Source: Deroplatys truncata
Lineage: Eukaryota; Arthropoda; Insecta; Mantodea; Mantidae
Assembly (NCBI GenBank): GCA_030765065.1
Contig: CM060983.1
Location: 45,754,067-45,818,066, forward strand
Direction: 5' to 3'
DNA length: 64,000 bases
A program made the position numbers and the translations under genes. This document shows positions 20,471 through 32,644 of this stretch, piece by piece; positions within the stretch are counted from its first letter, which is position 1; each line of letters opens with the position of its first letter. A model generated the notes under the pieces. It was not told the DNA's origin. It saw only the letters and a program-made list of their open reading frames with translations, and ran no database searches.

Positions 20471-20586
20471 CGACGGAATGATTTTCGGTTTCTTTGGGGC
20501 AGGTTTCGCTGAAGGAAATCCACTGCTTCGACGGAATGATTTTCGGTTTCTTTGGGGCAGGTTTCGCTAAAGGAAATCCACTGCTT
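20471..20586 (-). repeat. 58-bp tandem duplication inside the mariner transposase
   Basis: Two adjacent 58-bp copies starting CGACGGAATGATTTTCGG, differing at one or two bases. The length is not a multiple of three, so it breaks the reading frame. Confidence 0.9.
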
Positions 20587-21297
20587 CGATGGTTGTTTGG
20601 TTTCAGGTTGATAGTAATGAATTCAAGTTTCTCAACCGTGGTATAACGCCGCAAAAAGTCATTTGGGTTGCGCTGGAACATGTTCAAACATCCCTGTGAA
20701 ATGGTATCACGATTCCGCTTGTTCTCAACTGTGAGCAGTCGCGGCACCTATCTTGCTGGCAGCTTTCCCATACCCAAAAATTCGTGCAGAATGTTATACA
20801 CGCGTTCACTCGAGATGTTTACGGCCTTGGCTATCTCACTGATTTTCACTCGGCGGTCTTCCAACACAATATCGTGAACTTTGTTCAGCATTTCTTTTGT
20901 TGTGCCCTTAACCGGCCATCCTGTGCGCACGGCATTTCTTGTACTCGAACGGCCACATCGAAATGCTGTGAACCACTTGTGAACCATGCCATGTGATGGA
21001 GCAGAGTCCCCATAATACTTGTTTAGCTTTTCTTTCGTTTCCTTCATCTTCTTACCACGTAAAAGATAGTGCTTTATCAAAACACGAAATTCACTTTTCT
21101 CATTTTCTACGAAGCAGCACACAATTGCATTTTAGATGCTCTCAACAATGTTCTAAGAAACAAATGACGACGAATTTCTGCGATAATACCCAAAATAGTT
21201 GGGTGCAAACAAGAAATCTGTGATTAGAACGCTATCTCTCGTCAAAGTCATGGACTTATCAATCCGCCCTCGTATAATTCAGCTGAAATTAAGAGAA

Positions 21298-21900
21298 TCT
21301 GATGTTATATTCACACGACTTTCCCAATAAACTATTGTATATTTTTGTATCTCTTCTACAAACTGTTCTTACAAAATGTTATTTTTCTATCTACTTCTGC
21401 TAATCGAGATAAATGTTTGCAGAAATGATTTCATTACACATTTCATTGTAGGGGAATAGAGGAGGCTTAAGCGATAGTCAGATGTTTAAAACGCAGTCTT
21501 GAAAAAAATGTGCTGTCTTGAAATTCAGTAGATACTCTTTGTACGACATCGCCAGAAACAAATGAATGGTGATCAAGTTCATAAAAAATCTGTGATAAAA
21601 TGTTGGAAAATTCAAAACAATAGCAATGAATATCCTCTAAAATGATTAATATCACAAAAATATTGGACTTAATTGTATGCTTCAACGATATCTCTATTTG
21701 TCATTAGTAAGCGTTTGCGTATCATTTTTGCTTCACTGGCTATACAAAATTCAAATCAGAATGAAGAGGTCTTCACTGGCAATTCGCAGAAAATTCATAA
21801 CAAATAAGTTATGGCATTTTATTCAAAACCAGTAGTCATTTTTGGGACAAAGTTTTCGATGTATAGGGTATTGCGGGGGGCAGTTTTCTTGAAACATTAA
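21298..21900 (+). repeat. Rep-A fragment (+)
   Basis: 5' two-thirds of the unclassified repeat Rep-A. It begins TCTGATGTTATATTCACACG, contains GAGATAAATGTTTGCAGAAAT and GGCTTAAGCGATAGTC, and fades after GCAGTTTTCTTGAAA. The full-length reference copy is 49685-50611. Confidence 0.75.
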
Positions 21901-21904
21901 CATG

Positions 21905-22258
21905 CAGTGGAAAGAACAATAAACTTTCGTAAGAATAGGGTTAGAGAAAGTCATGTGAATATAATGCATAAGGTTTTAGGTTCAGGCCGGCATCCCTTTG
22001 TTTTCCATGATGCAATGCAAAAAGTATTGAATTTCAAAGGCAGCCACTTTTTAAAGACTTAACTATCGCTTCAGCCTCCTGTACTTCTCTTGTATCTACA
22101 ATGAAATGTGTAATGAAGCTATTTCTGCAAATATTTACATCAGTTAACATGATATAGGTGTAAGAAATATGTTTTTGTAGTATTTTGTAGAATAGAGCAA
22201 AAAAAAATCCTAATGGTTAGAGAAAGTGATGTGAATGTAACACATCAGATATTAAAAA
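21905..22258 (-). repeat. Rep-A fragment (-)
   Basis: Reverse-oriented end piece. It finishes GGTTAGAGAAAGTGATGTGA then AACACATCAGAT. It lies tail-facing next to the + fragment at 21298-21900. Confidence 0.75.
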
Positions 22259-22321
22259 ATAAAATGAAAGACTTATAAATTTAGACTTACAAGATTTTCT
22301 TTAGATACCACGTTTAATAAT

Positions 22322-22601
22322 GTCTCGACTGCCTTGATGGTTAGCATGTTAGCCTTCAAATCTAGAGGTCCCGGGCTCGATTCCCGGCTGGAGGGTTAGA
22401 ATTTTCCTTTAACCGGGATTATTCCCCGTGCTTCATGGAGAGTGGATGTATGAGCGAGAGTGTAAATGTGAATGTGAATTTAATGTAATTACCCACCACC
22501 CAACTGTAAAACGAGTGAATACCATTGCTGATGTATAGTTCCGAAAGCTGCCGATACGACCTGAGTTATTAAAGGTGGCATATAAATGGAACATAAAAAA
22601 A
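22322..22601 (+). mobile_element. tRNA-derived SINE, family C, copy 1
   Basis: The tRNA-like head GCCTTGATGGTTAGCATGTT is followed by the B box GGGCTCGATTCCCGG. A body with GAGAGTGTAAATGTGAATG precedes the A-rich 3' end. A relative in reverse is at 56246-56435. Confidence 0.75.
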
Positions 22602-23443
22602 TTTGATGTGTTACACTCACATGACTTTCTCTACTCTTCAAACTATTTTTACAAACGCTTATTCCCAATATGCTTCATGTTAATCGAGATATCGAGATGT
22701 TAATCTTATTGCTAATTTTCTTGTAGATGCAAGAGGAATTGGTAGGCTTTAAGCGATAGTCAAATGTTTTAAGAGCTGGTTGCTATGAGGAGTATTCCAT
22801 TCTCTTTGCATTGCCAGGACAAACAAAATGAATAACGAATTTAAGAAAAAGTATAAGTATTGGAAAATGTAAGGGAATAACAAGAAATGTCTTGAAAATG
22901 GTTCACTCAACAACAAAAATGTATATGACATAAATTGAGTATTTTAACGCGATCTACATTATCTGTGTAGTAAAATTTTGTCTATTTCTTATGGTTTATC
23001 AGTTATGCAAAAGTCGTTCACAATGAAGAATACTTTTGGAGACATTCCCAGAAAATTTGACATATACATTTTATTTGTCATGAAAATATCTTAAACATAT
23101 GATATTTTAATCAAAATCGTTAGAGCCATTTTTGAGAAAATTAAAATTTTCGAAAAATGTTCCATGTAAAGGATAATCTGGGGTGGGGGGTTTCTTGAAA
23201 ACCTTCGTGTCGCATATCTGGAAGATACTGAACCTAAATACCAAGTTTGGTGTTTATCCGACTGTTCGTTTCTGAGTTATGCTGTTCAAAGAAACACACA
23301 CACACACACACACGTTTCCAAAAATGCTTTTTTTTTGGATTCAGGGTGTCTCAAAACATATATTTCCGGTGAAATCTCGGTATCGAATTTTTGGGTGAAA
23401 TACAATACTTCCCCTACTTACTGTACGTAGTAGAGAAAGTAAA
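22602..23443 (+). repeat. Rep-A copy (+), near full length
   Basis: Runs from GATGTGTTACACTCACATGA to GTAGTAGAGAAAGTAAAA. It carries a short (CA)n at 23285-23312 at the internal microsatellite site. Closely related to 57008-57780. Confidence 0.85.
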
Positions 23444-23484
23444 AAGTCTGTGCTATACTATAGCTAATGTTACTCTAATGAGTA

Positions 23485-24014
23485 GGACTGGAACTAGGAC
23501 TAGCAGCGGAGGGGGAGTTAGCATCTCGACCTATGACGATGTTTTGTGCTTAAGCCCCTGGAGGTGCCCCCGGGAGGGAGGGGTGAGGTGAGAGGAGACA
23601 GAGGGCGGCCGGACCAGGAGGCACTGCAGGGCAGAGGGTAGGGTCCCTACTTCTTTCCAGATTGAAGCTCCCCGGATGGCAGCTGGTACAACCGACTCCG
23701 CTCTCCCCTGCAGGCTTGTACATCCCATTGGGGGGCCCGAGGCTCGGAGATCGCCCCTTTCGGGGAACGAAGTGTTACATAGAGCATTCTTTTCCCTTGC
23801 CATGCAACGCCGACACTCACAACCCTGAAACAACCATGCAGATGAAAGGTGAAGTGAAATGGAGGGACAGGATGTAATGAATCTTCCCAACATTCACTTA
23901 GTAGCGACCCGAAAAAAAAACCCATGGCTCAGAAAGGTCTTTCCGGCAATCGAACCCACGACCTCTCGAATACGGGCCACAGAAGTTGCCGCCCGAGCCA
24001 TTGCGCTTGGTTAA
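23485..24014 (-). mobile_element. Long-bodied SINE, family B, copy 1
   Basis: On the - strand the tRNA-like head is at 23950-24010 (B box in reverse, CAATCGAACCCACGACC), with a GC-rich body of about 450 bp. Imperfect 11-bp flanks TCTAATGAGTA (23474) and TCTAATGGGTA (24015) look like a target duplication. Overlapping ORFs of 60-120 codons here are not conserved in the other copies. Confidence 0.75.
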
Positions 24015-24090
24015 TCTAATGGGTAAATAGGATTTATAGCACCAAAATTGAGGTTCTAATAACTGTAAACAACTATTTTGAATCACCTAG

Positions 24091-24600
24091 TTATATAACT
24101 TCAACCTTGTTGGAAAATTCGGAAAAACCGATATTAGTTTGTATTTTAATAATACTGTGAACTTGTAATTCGCAGCTCCCTTTCAGAAATCTTGCACAAG
24201 CTTTACTGACAAAGTCATGGAGTATTTCAAATAGTACTCTACATATTAGAGGGGGGAAGGAAACTATTGGAGAGCTCTGTTCCGCACTGAAGTGCTCTTC
24301 TAGCTGGGGGAGGTGAACGTAATGGTCCAGAAAAAAGGTTACGTAGCAGAGAGAGAGAGAGGGCAGGGTAGATGAGCGTATCATACCAAGTCGCTGTAGC
24401 TTGCATGTAGTCGGTAATTATTGATGTCGGCCACAACTCCAGTGACCCAGCCAGGCAAACTTCTGCTGTCCTACTTGCATTTTGGCGACTGAGGGCTTTG
24501 CGGCTCATAGGTCAGAAGGAATCGCTTGTTCGGCAGGGAAGAACACCGCGCCAAATTAATTAAAGCTCACAGAGGGGAAAAGTAAGAACGTCGTAAAAAA
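24091..24600. other. Unrecognised segment with a short (GA)n run
   Basis: Two overlapping - strand frames (24091-24384, 24239-24508) are open but unrecognised. They may be a repeat translation. A GAGAGAGAGAG run is at 24350-24361. Confidence 0.3.
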
Positions 24601-24709
24601 GAAATGCTGAGGAACGTAAACGTTGAGCCTTTTTAATCCTTAAGAACAATAGTACTTTAATTGAAAAGTCCGCGATAAGTAGTCCAGTAAGTTATATCCG
24701 ATTCTGTAT

Positions 24710-25065
24710 GCCACAGACCGAGCGAGATGGCTCCGCGGTAACGCGTGAGGCTCGCATCGGGTTTCGATTCCTGTCGACCGCCCACTCCGAACTTGGTTTT
24801 TCGTGGTTTTTCCTGATCGGTAGGCGAATGCTGAGATTTTTACTCGTCTACTACGATTTCCTTTCCATTGTTTCCCTTTCATTCAATTTACTTCTCATCT
24901 TTCAAATGTACTTCTAGGTTTCGTGGCGTATGGCGGTTTCGGACAGATGGCGTGGATGCTTGTTCAAAGGAAAGCGTACTCCCCGTGGATACTAGAGGGT
25001 CTTTGAGCCTGGAACTGTTAGGGACTTCCACGCGTATTTGTGGTTCGTCTGCCTGCGGCCTGTAG
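24710..25065 (+). mobile_element. tRNA-derived SINE, family D
   Basis: The head GACCGAGCGAGATGGCTCCG has an A-box-like start and the B box GGGTTTCGATTCCTG at about 24757. The body motif TTTCCTGATCGGTAGGCGAA recurs in the fragment at 52950-53235. The 3' end is not certain. Confidence 0.6.
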
Positions 25066-26163
25066 CCACTGTGGTTCCTTCACTTCATCCCTTTTTCCTG
25101 GGCGATGTTACAACATCTATGTAGGTCGCAGTACACAAGGTGTTCCCCTGTTATGTATAACCTAACTTACATGCCACAGCGAGATTTTCCGAATTCCCGT
25201 TTATTATTTAAATACTATCATCTTTTTGTGGGATCGGGGTGTCGCAGAAAGGATACTGCCCTCGTGTCATGACACTAGATAAATAAAACAAGATAGAAAT
25301 GCATATTTTAACAAATGCTTTTAAATTTCATACACGTCACATAATTAACAAGAATACAACAATATGTCCCAATGAGTAATCCAACGACGGTAGCTACTCT
25401 GAGAAACTGCAGTGCAACGCTATGGATTCGTGCCTGGGTAGAGACATGATTCAGAATGCTCGGAAGATTTCAGGGCTTCCACTGCGGGTGTCGAGGGAAT
25501 AAGAGGAGAGTACATAGCTGTGCCAATCAGTAACCTAATGGGGTTCCATATGCCAAATAAAGGCGCCAACATTGCTATATACAAGCACTCGTACGGAGTA
25601 GAAAATAACGCAAAACTGTGTTTAATTTCACATTTTGACAAGTACGCTCCTGTCTATTTAGTCAAATTCAACGGGAAGTTGTTTCCAATAATGTTTCCTG
25701 TTTTCCAAAGGTGGCAGTGGCACTAAACCAAGAGGATTTAAATAATCAATCCTCGTAATTTCTGCAAGTCTTCTTAAAAGTGTAGTGTAGAAGTGAACAA
25801 AGCAACTATATACCTACATTTAATAATACAATGTGTGCCTTTATTTGGAAAACTAAGAGCTTGCAGTACGGAAACAACGAATCATACCACTCTGGTAATA
25901 ACTGTGCGTAATTTCCAAAATGTAAATCATTGTTGCCACTGCTGGTGCGAACATGCTTCGTCCATTACTGCGTGGGATTAGTTATGCAGATGCTGGTCTG
26001 AAATTTCCATCGTCGGCCCTCTCAACAAATTTTTCTATTACTTCGAAATTCACTTTTTTCCAAACTGAGAACGCTAGGGAAAATGGAACTTGACACTTCA
26101 GTCTTCTGCATGTGTACCAACACACACTCTCTTTTTGTTTCTCTCTCTCTCTCATACACACAC
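25066..26163. other. Spacer without recognised genes
   Basis: Mixed sequence with short unrelated frames of 60-75 codons and a CT/CA-rich run at 26125-26162. Nothing else is recognised. Confidence 0.4.
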
Positions 26164-26456
26164 GTCGTCCTCCTTGGTCTGGTAGTACCATGCTAGCCTC
26201 TAGTTCCCGAGGTCAGGGTTTCAAACCTGGCGGAGGGCGATGGATCTTTTTTGGGCATAAAAATCCTTAGCATAGCTTCCTTCGGAAGGGAAGTAAAGCC
26301 GGTAGTCCGCTGTCGTCGATTTACGGCACGTAAAAGAACCTCAAGCCTGATAAAGAGGCTTCTAACAAAATTTCCAGTCTTTCACGCCCAATATAGAATG
26401 GGACGCTAAGAACCTAGTAGTTAAAGAGCGTCCATAAATAAAACTCAATTTAATTT
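26164..26456 (+). mobile_element. tRNA-derived SINE, family A, copy 2
   Basis: GTCGTCCTCCTTGGTCTGGT head, B box degraded to GGTTTCAAACCTGG, tail ending AATAAAACTCAATTTAATTTC. It is more diverged than the copies at 20151 and 37480. A microsatellite begins directly at its tail. Confidence 0.85.
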
Positions 26457-26457
26457 C

Positions 26458-26522
<65 letters not shown>
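26457..26522 (+). repeat. (CT)n-(CA)n compound microsatellite
   Basis: About ten CT units run into about 22 CA units, at the 3' tail of a SINE. SINE tails often seed microsatellites. Confidence 0.95.
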
Positions 26523-26523
<1 letters not shown>

Positions 26524-27299
26524 AGGCTTTGTTGTTGGTATGACAGAGGTGAATTTCGCTCGCAATTAACGCTGACTCCAGCTGACCTGTTTTTCAGCTT
26601 CTCCGAGTAGTTACAGTTTAATTTGAGGATGTCATATTCAGATGGTTAGTTTGCCTGTTTGTCGATTATTTGCACAGGTGTAACAAACGAACCCATCGTG
26701 TTTGAAATTTTCGGTTTAGCTAACATTTAACGGGAAGGCTATTTGTGCACTGTAGTCTCATTACGAACGAAGGCGTTGGATGAGAATTGCAACGATGTGG
26801 CGGTTTGCCGCGACCAGGTGTAAGACATTCATTTTGTTAAACGTTAATTCTCCCGAGTCCGAATCCCGAAGGTATCCGCACAGGGAGGCGATTTATAGCT
26901 CGGAATTATCAAATTTCATTGTTGAACAGCAAGCAAATTCGCTTGAACATGTTTGGAAACATCACCGCTGATTGGCTAAGAAGCACGCGACTATGGCGTC
27001 ACAAAGTTGACATTGCGCAACTGTCTTCGTAACAGATACTCTGAACGACGTTTAACGTAACTCTTAACTGCCCCCCCCCAAATTATAAGACCTGAATGAT
27101 GGCGTGTGAACACATGGTTGAAGATAGTTATGAATATTATTGTGATTTTGCATTAAGAATGAGCGTAAAAATAAAACCAAAGCTGTCTATCTGCTATTCC
27201 AAGATTGGGTATGAGTGGTCATGACGTAACAAAAGACTGGACAAAACAAGTAGCAATCTCATATATATACACGGTTTAAACTTCCATCTGCTACACGTA
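26523..27299. other. Spacer without recognised genes
   Basis: AT-rich DNA with a C-run at 27070-27078. No conserved frame is visible. Confidence 0.4.
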
Positions 27300-27685
27300 T
27301 CTAAGAAATTATTTCAGTGTTAAATATATCTATAGGAAAATCACCCCACCCCAAACTACCCTTTACATGGAACAAATTATTATCGATATTCTTTATTTTC
27401 TTAAACATAGCTCTAAGTCGTTTTATATTTTTATTTTTCTTGGAAATGCCCGTCCAGGTGAATTTGATATAATTTTGTATAACTGTAAACCGTAAGAAAT
27501 AGACAAACGTACTGTACAAAAATGTAGATCTCTTTAAAGCATGTTTATTTATGCCATTTCCGACATAGCGCTGTCACCAGTAGTTTCTCGCTAAGTCATG
27601 GAGAAAGTATGACATTTCAAAGCCAGTGTAGAGCGACCCTTGTTTTTAAAGATTTGATTATCTATTTAGTTTCCTGTATCCCTTC
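27300..27685 (-). repeat. Rep-A fragment (-)
   Basis: Contains CACCCCACCCCAAACTACCC, TTTACATGGAACA and GTAGATCTCTTTAAAGCA in reverse orientation. It directly abuts a + fragment. Confidence 0.75.
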
Positions 27686-28020
27686 AAGATATACAATTTA
27701 TTTGTCATGTAAATATCTTTAATATATGGTATTTTAATCAAAATCGTTAGCCATTTTTCAGAAAATAAAAAAGAATTCGAAAAATGTTCCATGTAAAGGG
27801 TAGTTTAGGGCTAGGGAATTTTCTTTAAAATCATCATGTCGCATCTTTGGAAGGTACTGCACTTAGATACTTAGATAAGTATTTATATGACGTTTCGTTT
27901 TTGAGTAATGCTGTTCATAGACGCGCGCGACCTTTTTCTAAAACTCGGTATGGAATTTTGGTGGAACGCAATACTTTCTCTGCTTACTATAGGTACGCAG
28001 TAGAGAAAATAATAAACCAT
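27686..28020 (+). repeat. Rep-A fragment (+)
   Basis: 3' half of Rep-A, from AAGATATACAATTTATTTGT to GCAGTAGAGAAAATAATAAA. The internal microsatellite site is empty here (GCGCGCG only). Confidence 0.75.
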
Positions 28021-28029
28021 AGTGGGTAG

Positions 28030-30334
28030 AGAAAGTCACGTGGGGGATATTGCTGATAGTTCATGTCACAGAAGAGTTTACTCTGTTTATAAGTGAAGAA
28101 AAGATTCAAATTGAACAAACTATGCTGTTAAATTTTCTCATATATTAGTGCCTATAGATTTAAAAACACAAATAGGTTTGTCAAGGCATTTATTTCAGTT
28201 GGCAGTACTACACCATTCGTTCATACTAAAGTGGCATTGCTCGTTAGATCCGAGGAAGGGAGGAATCAATTAAGTGGAACCAGGGATTGTCGTCTTTGTG
28301 CTGCAGCTCTGCCAAATGATCAGATCTAGTGGTCGAGCTCTTGTTAATTAACAATTTAGGGCGTAACTAGGGCTGATCCTCGATAACAGACTCACCGGCA
28401 AATTTCACATTAACAGCACAATACAGAAGATGAGGCATCATTTGCGTTCGCTTCCACTGGTCTAAATCTCTCTAATTGGATCCAACTGCTGCCGAGCCTC
28501 GTCTGGGTTAAAATGATTCAGATACGCCCTCTTTTTACAGACAAGCAGTGAAGAAAGAGTCGACTTTTAATTACCGTGTCATTTGGTTTTAAACGGTCGT
28601 TTGTCTCATGCAAACAACTTCACATGATTTTTAAATTTACTTGTTCAAAACTAAATATACATAGCGTTACATTTTAGGAGCGTTCTCTACTTAGTCTTAT
28701 GCAAACTATTCGTAAGCATTTACACATTTCGTTCTTAAGGGTAGACTAAATGGCGTAAATTGCGAGAAAATGATATTTTACATTTTTCTATATAGCCTTA
28801 TAGACTAGAATTTCCTCTTTAATATATATTTTAGCATTGTAGGCACAGTATTTACATTTTAATGATGTTTAAAGTGCTACTGCATCTGCAATGTTGTACC
28901 GCAATTATTGACGGGAAGAATGTAAATAATTAAAGAAATGATAGTAGGATAAAAAAATAATTGCCATAAATAATTTCGTTATATTAAACCAATATACAAT
29001 ATAATAAGCTTGAGCTGAAAGATTTCTCCGAACAAAACTGTAATTAGCGAATCATGTTAAGCAAAGTCATTAGTAACAGCGTGAGGAGCGAATGCAGTTA
29101 GGTTATAAGTTCAGTACGTTTGAACAGTCCTGTATCACGTAGACAAATTCGGAAAAAAAGAAAGGTAATGAAATTCTGAGAGTCGAGGAGGTACTACCTG
29201 GTAACAGTGTCACATAGGCATACGTAAGAGTTTTGAGATTGGAGCACATATGAAGTAACTTTGGTGGGGAGTAATAGTAGGCGGAGCTTAAGTTAATATA
29301 AGAACGTGCAATCTAATCAGAGATGCATTCGTTCGTGCATACATTTGTGACAATCTTTCTTGAGAATTAGTCACTTAATCTGGTGGTTACTCGTGTCTTA
29401 TTTTAAGCACTCAGTGACGCGCTTGTGTGATTAGATTTAGCGGCCATCGCGAGTGGTTTTACCAGTAAGCATTTTAGCGACTCAAGGCTAGTTAATCTGC
29501 TAAGTTTTTTTTAATGCGGAAACAGTTATTACAGACCGTAAAATTTATACTGCAGGCGTTAGCAGGTATAGTAATTCAATTGTTATACTTTTGAGTGCTA
29601 CGATTCATAATCAGTTTCATTCTTTATCTTCAAACGGTTGGCAACTCGCTTCAATAGCTCAAGTATTAGATCACATTAAATTTCTCAGTCAAATTAAACT
29701 GGTGTTATCCTTTGAAAATAGGCTCACGCATAACGAGAGAAAGATCTCATAGCCAACCACTGTAGCAGCGAACAGCAAATATTGAAGCAAAGGATACGGC
29801 TGCAAAAACTGGTGCCTCATCGTTGTGCTATCCGGCATCAATTCTGCGTCACTTCACAGAACAAATCTTAACTCCTAAACCTCCCGGGTAGAGAGGTAAA
29901 CGTTAGTCCATCTTTTAGGGGAAGCTTTGCCCTACAAGTTGGTGCTACTATTAAATATGCCAGCTTCTTTGTGCTGAAGCTATGTAGATTTTTCTTTGCA
30001 AATATATGCCAGTTTGTTTTCATCAATTTTGCTCTGAACAGCTCTTTCTGTGAATGACATTTTCTGGTATAAATGACCGGTTTTCCCAGAAAGTATTGAT
30101 AACTTTATCAGATTTTAGAATGATAAAAACCATCTCTACGTGCTGTTGTGGATATACTTTGGAGTTAATAAGGTTAAGTTTTTAAAAACTCGATAGCTGA
30201 TAAATTTTAATCAGAAGGTGGTATAAATCATATAATCCACATTAAACTTATTTGATAAAAGTAGATAAGTGACTGTAAACATTTCAGTCTGATATCTGAA
30301 ATAGTTTGAGGTAATGGGTCATGAATTTAGCAGA
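28030..30334. other. AT-rich spacer, no gene recognised
   Basis: About 2.3 kb with no long ORF, no repeat family seen elsewhere in the window and no splice-flanked conserved block that I could find. It may be unique intron or intergenic DNA. Confidence 0.45.
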
Positions 30335-30920
30335 TTTAATGTAACCGGGATAGGGATCCTCTCTTTAGGATTGGATTGGCCACGGAGGGGAATCGGCACC
30401 GATCCAGAGTGGATATTGTACCTACGCCCCACGAGGAGGCGTCCCCGTGAGGAAGGGTGAGGCGAGAGGAGACACCGGGCGGCCGGAACCAGGAGCGATG
30501 GCACAGCAATGATAGGGTCTCCGAGTTTCCAGATAGAGATACCCCGGGGATCCTACCCCACACAGAGGAGGTCCAATGGCCCTCAAGGGGGTTCGGATAC
30601 CCCGGCAGCCAGCCGAAAGCCGAGGGACGGAAAGTCGCACAGACTTTTCCTGCAACGCTGCACCGAAATACCATCGCCGACACTTACGAACCTGAAGGAG
30701 ACCAACGGGATGAAAGATGAACGAAATGAAGAATGGAACGAAGTGGAGGGACAAGAAATTCGAGGGATGAAAGAAATCACTCCAGCATTCGCCTGACGAC
30801 CCGGGAAAGCTCTAGAAAAAAACCATGAATCAGAGTGGGCGGTCGCCGGGGATTGATCCCGGGAACTCCCGAATGGGGGCCAGAGACGTAACCGCCTGAA
30901 CTATCCCTCTCCATAAGTAT
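30335..30920 (-). mobile_element. Long-bodied SINE, family B, copy 2
   Basis: Shares the GGTGAGGCGAGAGGAGACA and GGGCGGCCGGA motifs with copies 1 and 3. Reverse tRNA-like head at 30845-30915 (GGGATTGATCCCGGGAACTC). Several overlapping frames are chance ORFs of GC-rich sequence. Confidence 0.75.
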
Positions 30921-30934
30921 AAGGATACAGTAGG

Positions 30935-31405
30935 TTAAATCTGTAGTCAGATTTTTAAAAACGGATTGCTTTGTGATGGCTATGAAATTCCATGCTCTTT
31001 GTATGACTACGAGAAGAAAATTCAAACCAATAACAAAGAATATATCGGAAACGATCAGTGCGCCCCCCCCTAGAAAAAAAACTGCTTTATCGAGAACTGT
31101 ATTTTTGATGCAAAATTTTGTCTATCTCTGTTGGTATACAACTCATTCAAAATGAAAAGCTCTTCACAGGCTATTAGCAATAAGTTCAAGGTACACAGTT
31201 TATTTGTCATGCAAATATCTTGAATATATATATAACTTTTTTTTCAATATTAAGGATTTAGTGTTGGGGGATTTTCTTGAAAATCTTCGTGTCGCATCTT
31301 TGGAAGACACTGAACTAAAAAACCAATTTGGTATTTAACCGACGTTTCGTTTTTGAGTTATGCTGTTCACACACACACACACCTTTTTCTAAAAACGCAT
31401 TTTTA
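30935..31405 (+). repeat. Rep-A fragment (+)
   Basis: Internal and 3' part of Rep-A with a short (CA)n at 31368-31382. It abuts the reversed copy that starts at 31406. Confidence 0.75.
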
Positions 31406-32275
31406 CTTTCTCTACCACGTACATAGTAGGTAGAAAACGTATTGCATTCCACCCAAAATTTAATACCGAGAGTTCACCGGAATTACATGTTTTGAAGCCC
31501 CCCTGAATCAAAATAAAGCATTCTTGGAAACATATACGTATATTTGCAGCGCGTCTGTGAACAGCATAACTCGGAAAACGAGAAGTCGGATAAGTACCAA
31601 ACTTGGTATTTGAGTTCAGTATCTTCCAGGGATGCAACATGAAGATTTTTAAGAAAATCTCTCCACCCCAAACTACTCTATACATGGAACATTTTTAGAA
31701 AATTTTGATTTTCTAAAAAATGGCTAACGATATTGATTATAATACAATATATGAAAGATATTTACATTACACACAAAATGTATATCTCGAGTTCTCTGGG
31801 AATAGCCTAGAATGTCCTTTTCATTCGGAAGGAATTTTTTTTTTGTAATTTTGTATAACTGGTCAAGTTAAGCGATAGACGAAAATGTACCACACAAGAA
31901 ATGTAGATCTCTCTAAAACACACAATTTATTTCAAATAAGGTTGTTTGTGACATAAGCCGTTTCTGAGAGATTCCTTATTAAATGTTGGAACCGTTCAGT
32001 GCTTTTCTTTTTTAGTCCTATCGATTTTCAGTTGTCTCTCGCGATTGCATGGAAACAGTATGGAATTTTAAGGTCAGCATGTAGCAACAGTTCTTAAACA
32101 TTTGACTATCGGTGTTCTCGTTGTATCTATAACGAAATGTGTAATGTAGCTATTTCTGCAAAGATTTATTTGGATTAAAATGTAGTAGATAGAAAATAAG
32201 CCTTTGTAAGAATAGTTTGTATACCGACTAATAGAGATAGAGGGTAGAGAAAAGCATGTGAATGTATCACAGAAA
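31406..32275 (-). repeat. Rep-A copy (-), near full length
   Basis: From ACTTTCTCTACCACGTACAT to GGTAGAGAAAAGCATGTGAA. The ends carry ACTTTCTCTAC and its inverted partner GTAGAGAAA. Confidence 0.85.
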
Positions 32276-32292
32276 TTCTTTTTTAATTGCAA

Positions 32293-32351
32293 ACCTTAAA
32301 ACGCATACTTCCGGTGAAATCTCAGTATCGAATTTTAGGGTGGAATACAAA
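32293..32351 (+). repeat. Short Rep-A 3' piece (+)
   Basis: Contains CTTCCGGTGAAATCTCAGTA then TCGAATTTTAGGGTGGAATA, the 3' signature of Rep-A. Confidence 0.6.
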
Positions 32352-32430
32352 TGGCGGGTACGCGGAATTTGAACCCCATGATTTCCTGAGTGAGAGCCAC
32401 AAGGACTGCAGCCTGAGGTATCATGCTCGG
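32352..32430 (-). mobile_element. tRNA-like SINE head (-), uncertain
   Basis: Reverse B-box-like GAATTTGAACCCCATGA and a D-arm-like stretch. Only the head is visible. Confidence 0.35.
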
Positions 32431-32644
32431 TACTTTTAATTGGTCCTATAGTAATTAGAACATCTAAGTGACGCATGAACATCTGAAGCTAATCAGAACC
32501 AGTTTGACGTCAACAACCGTGGATGTGCGGAAGAACGTAGATATTGTTAAAACGTGCGATATATAGTTCAAACAACTATTTGTGGTAATTAATTGTTCTT
32601 CCACAGTTGCTTAAGTTGGAACGGTAGAATCAGACTGAAAAATT

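Larger units (their letters stand above)
19877..21122 (-). pseudogene. Broken mariner transposase
   Basis: The transposase would cut and paste the element through a DD34D catalytic triad. The N-terminal 124 codons (20748-21122) are intact and show both helix-turn-helix regions, ending GMGKLPAR. A TAG at 20748-20750 then replaces what is normally tryptophan before VPRLLT. The next block (20412-20747) carries RLLTVENKRNRD and a 58-bp tandem duplication (20471-20586) that shifts frame. A SINE splits the gene at 20151. The C-terminal block (19877-20062) keeps HQDNAPAHKS and PHPPYSPDLAPSD, so two of the three acidic residues are visible. The stop, frameshift and insertion mean no active enzyme can be made. 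Confidence 0.9.
19647..21272 (-). mobile_element. Mariner transposon with nested SINE
   Basis: TA duplications flank the element (19645-19646 and 21273-21274). The perfect inverted termini are CGAGGGCGGATTGATAAGT. The transposase lies on the - strand and is broken. A 271-bp SINE is inserted at 20151-20421, so the mariner is the older of the two. Without the SINE it is about 1.34 kb, a normal mariner length. Confidence 0.9.
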
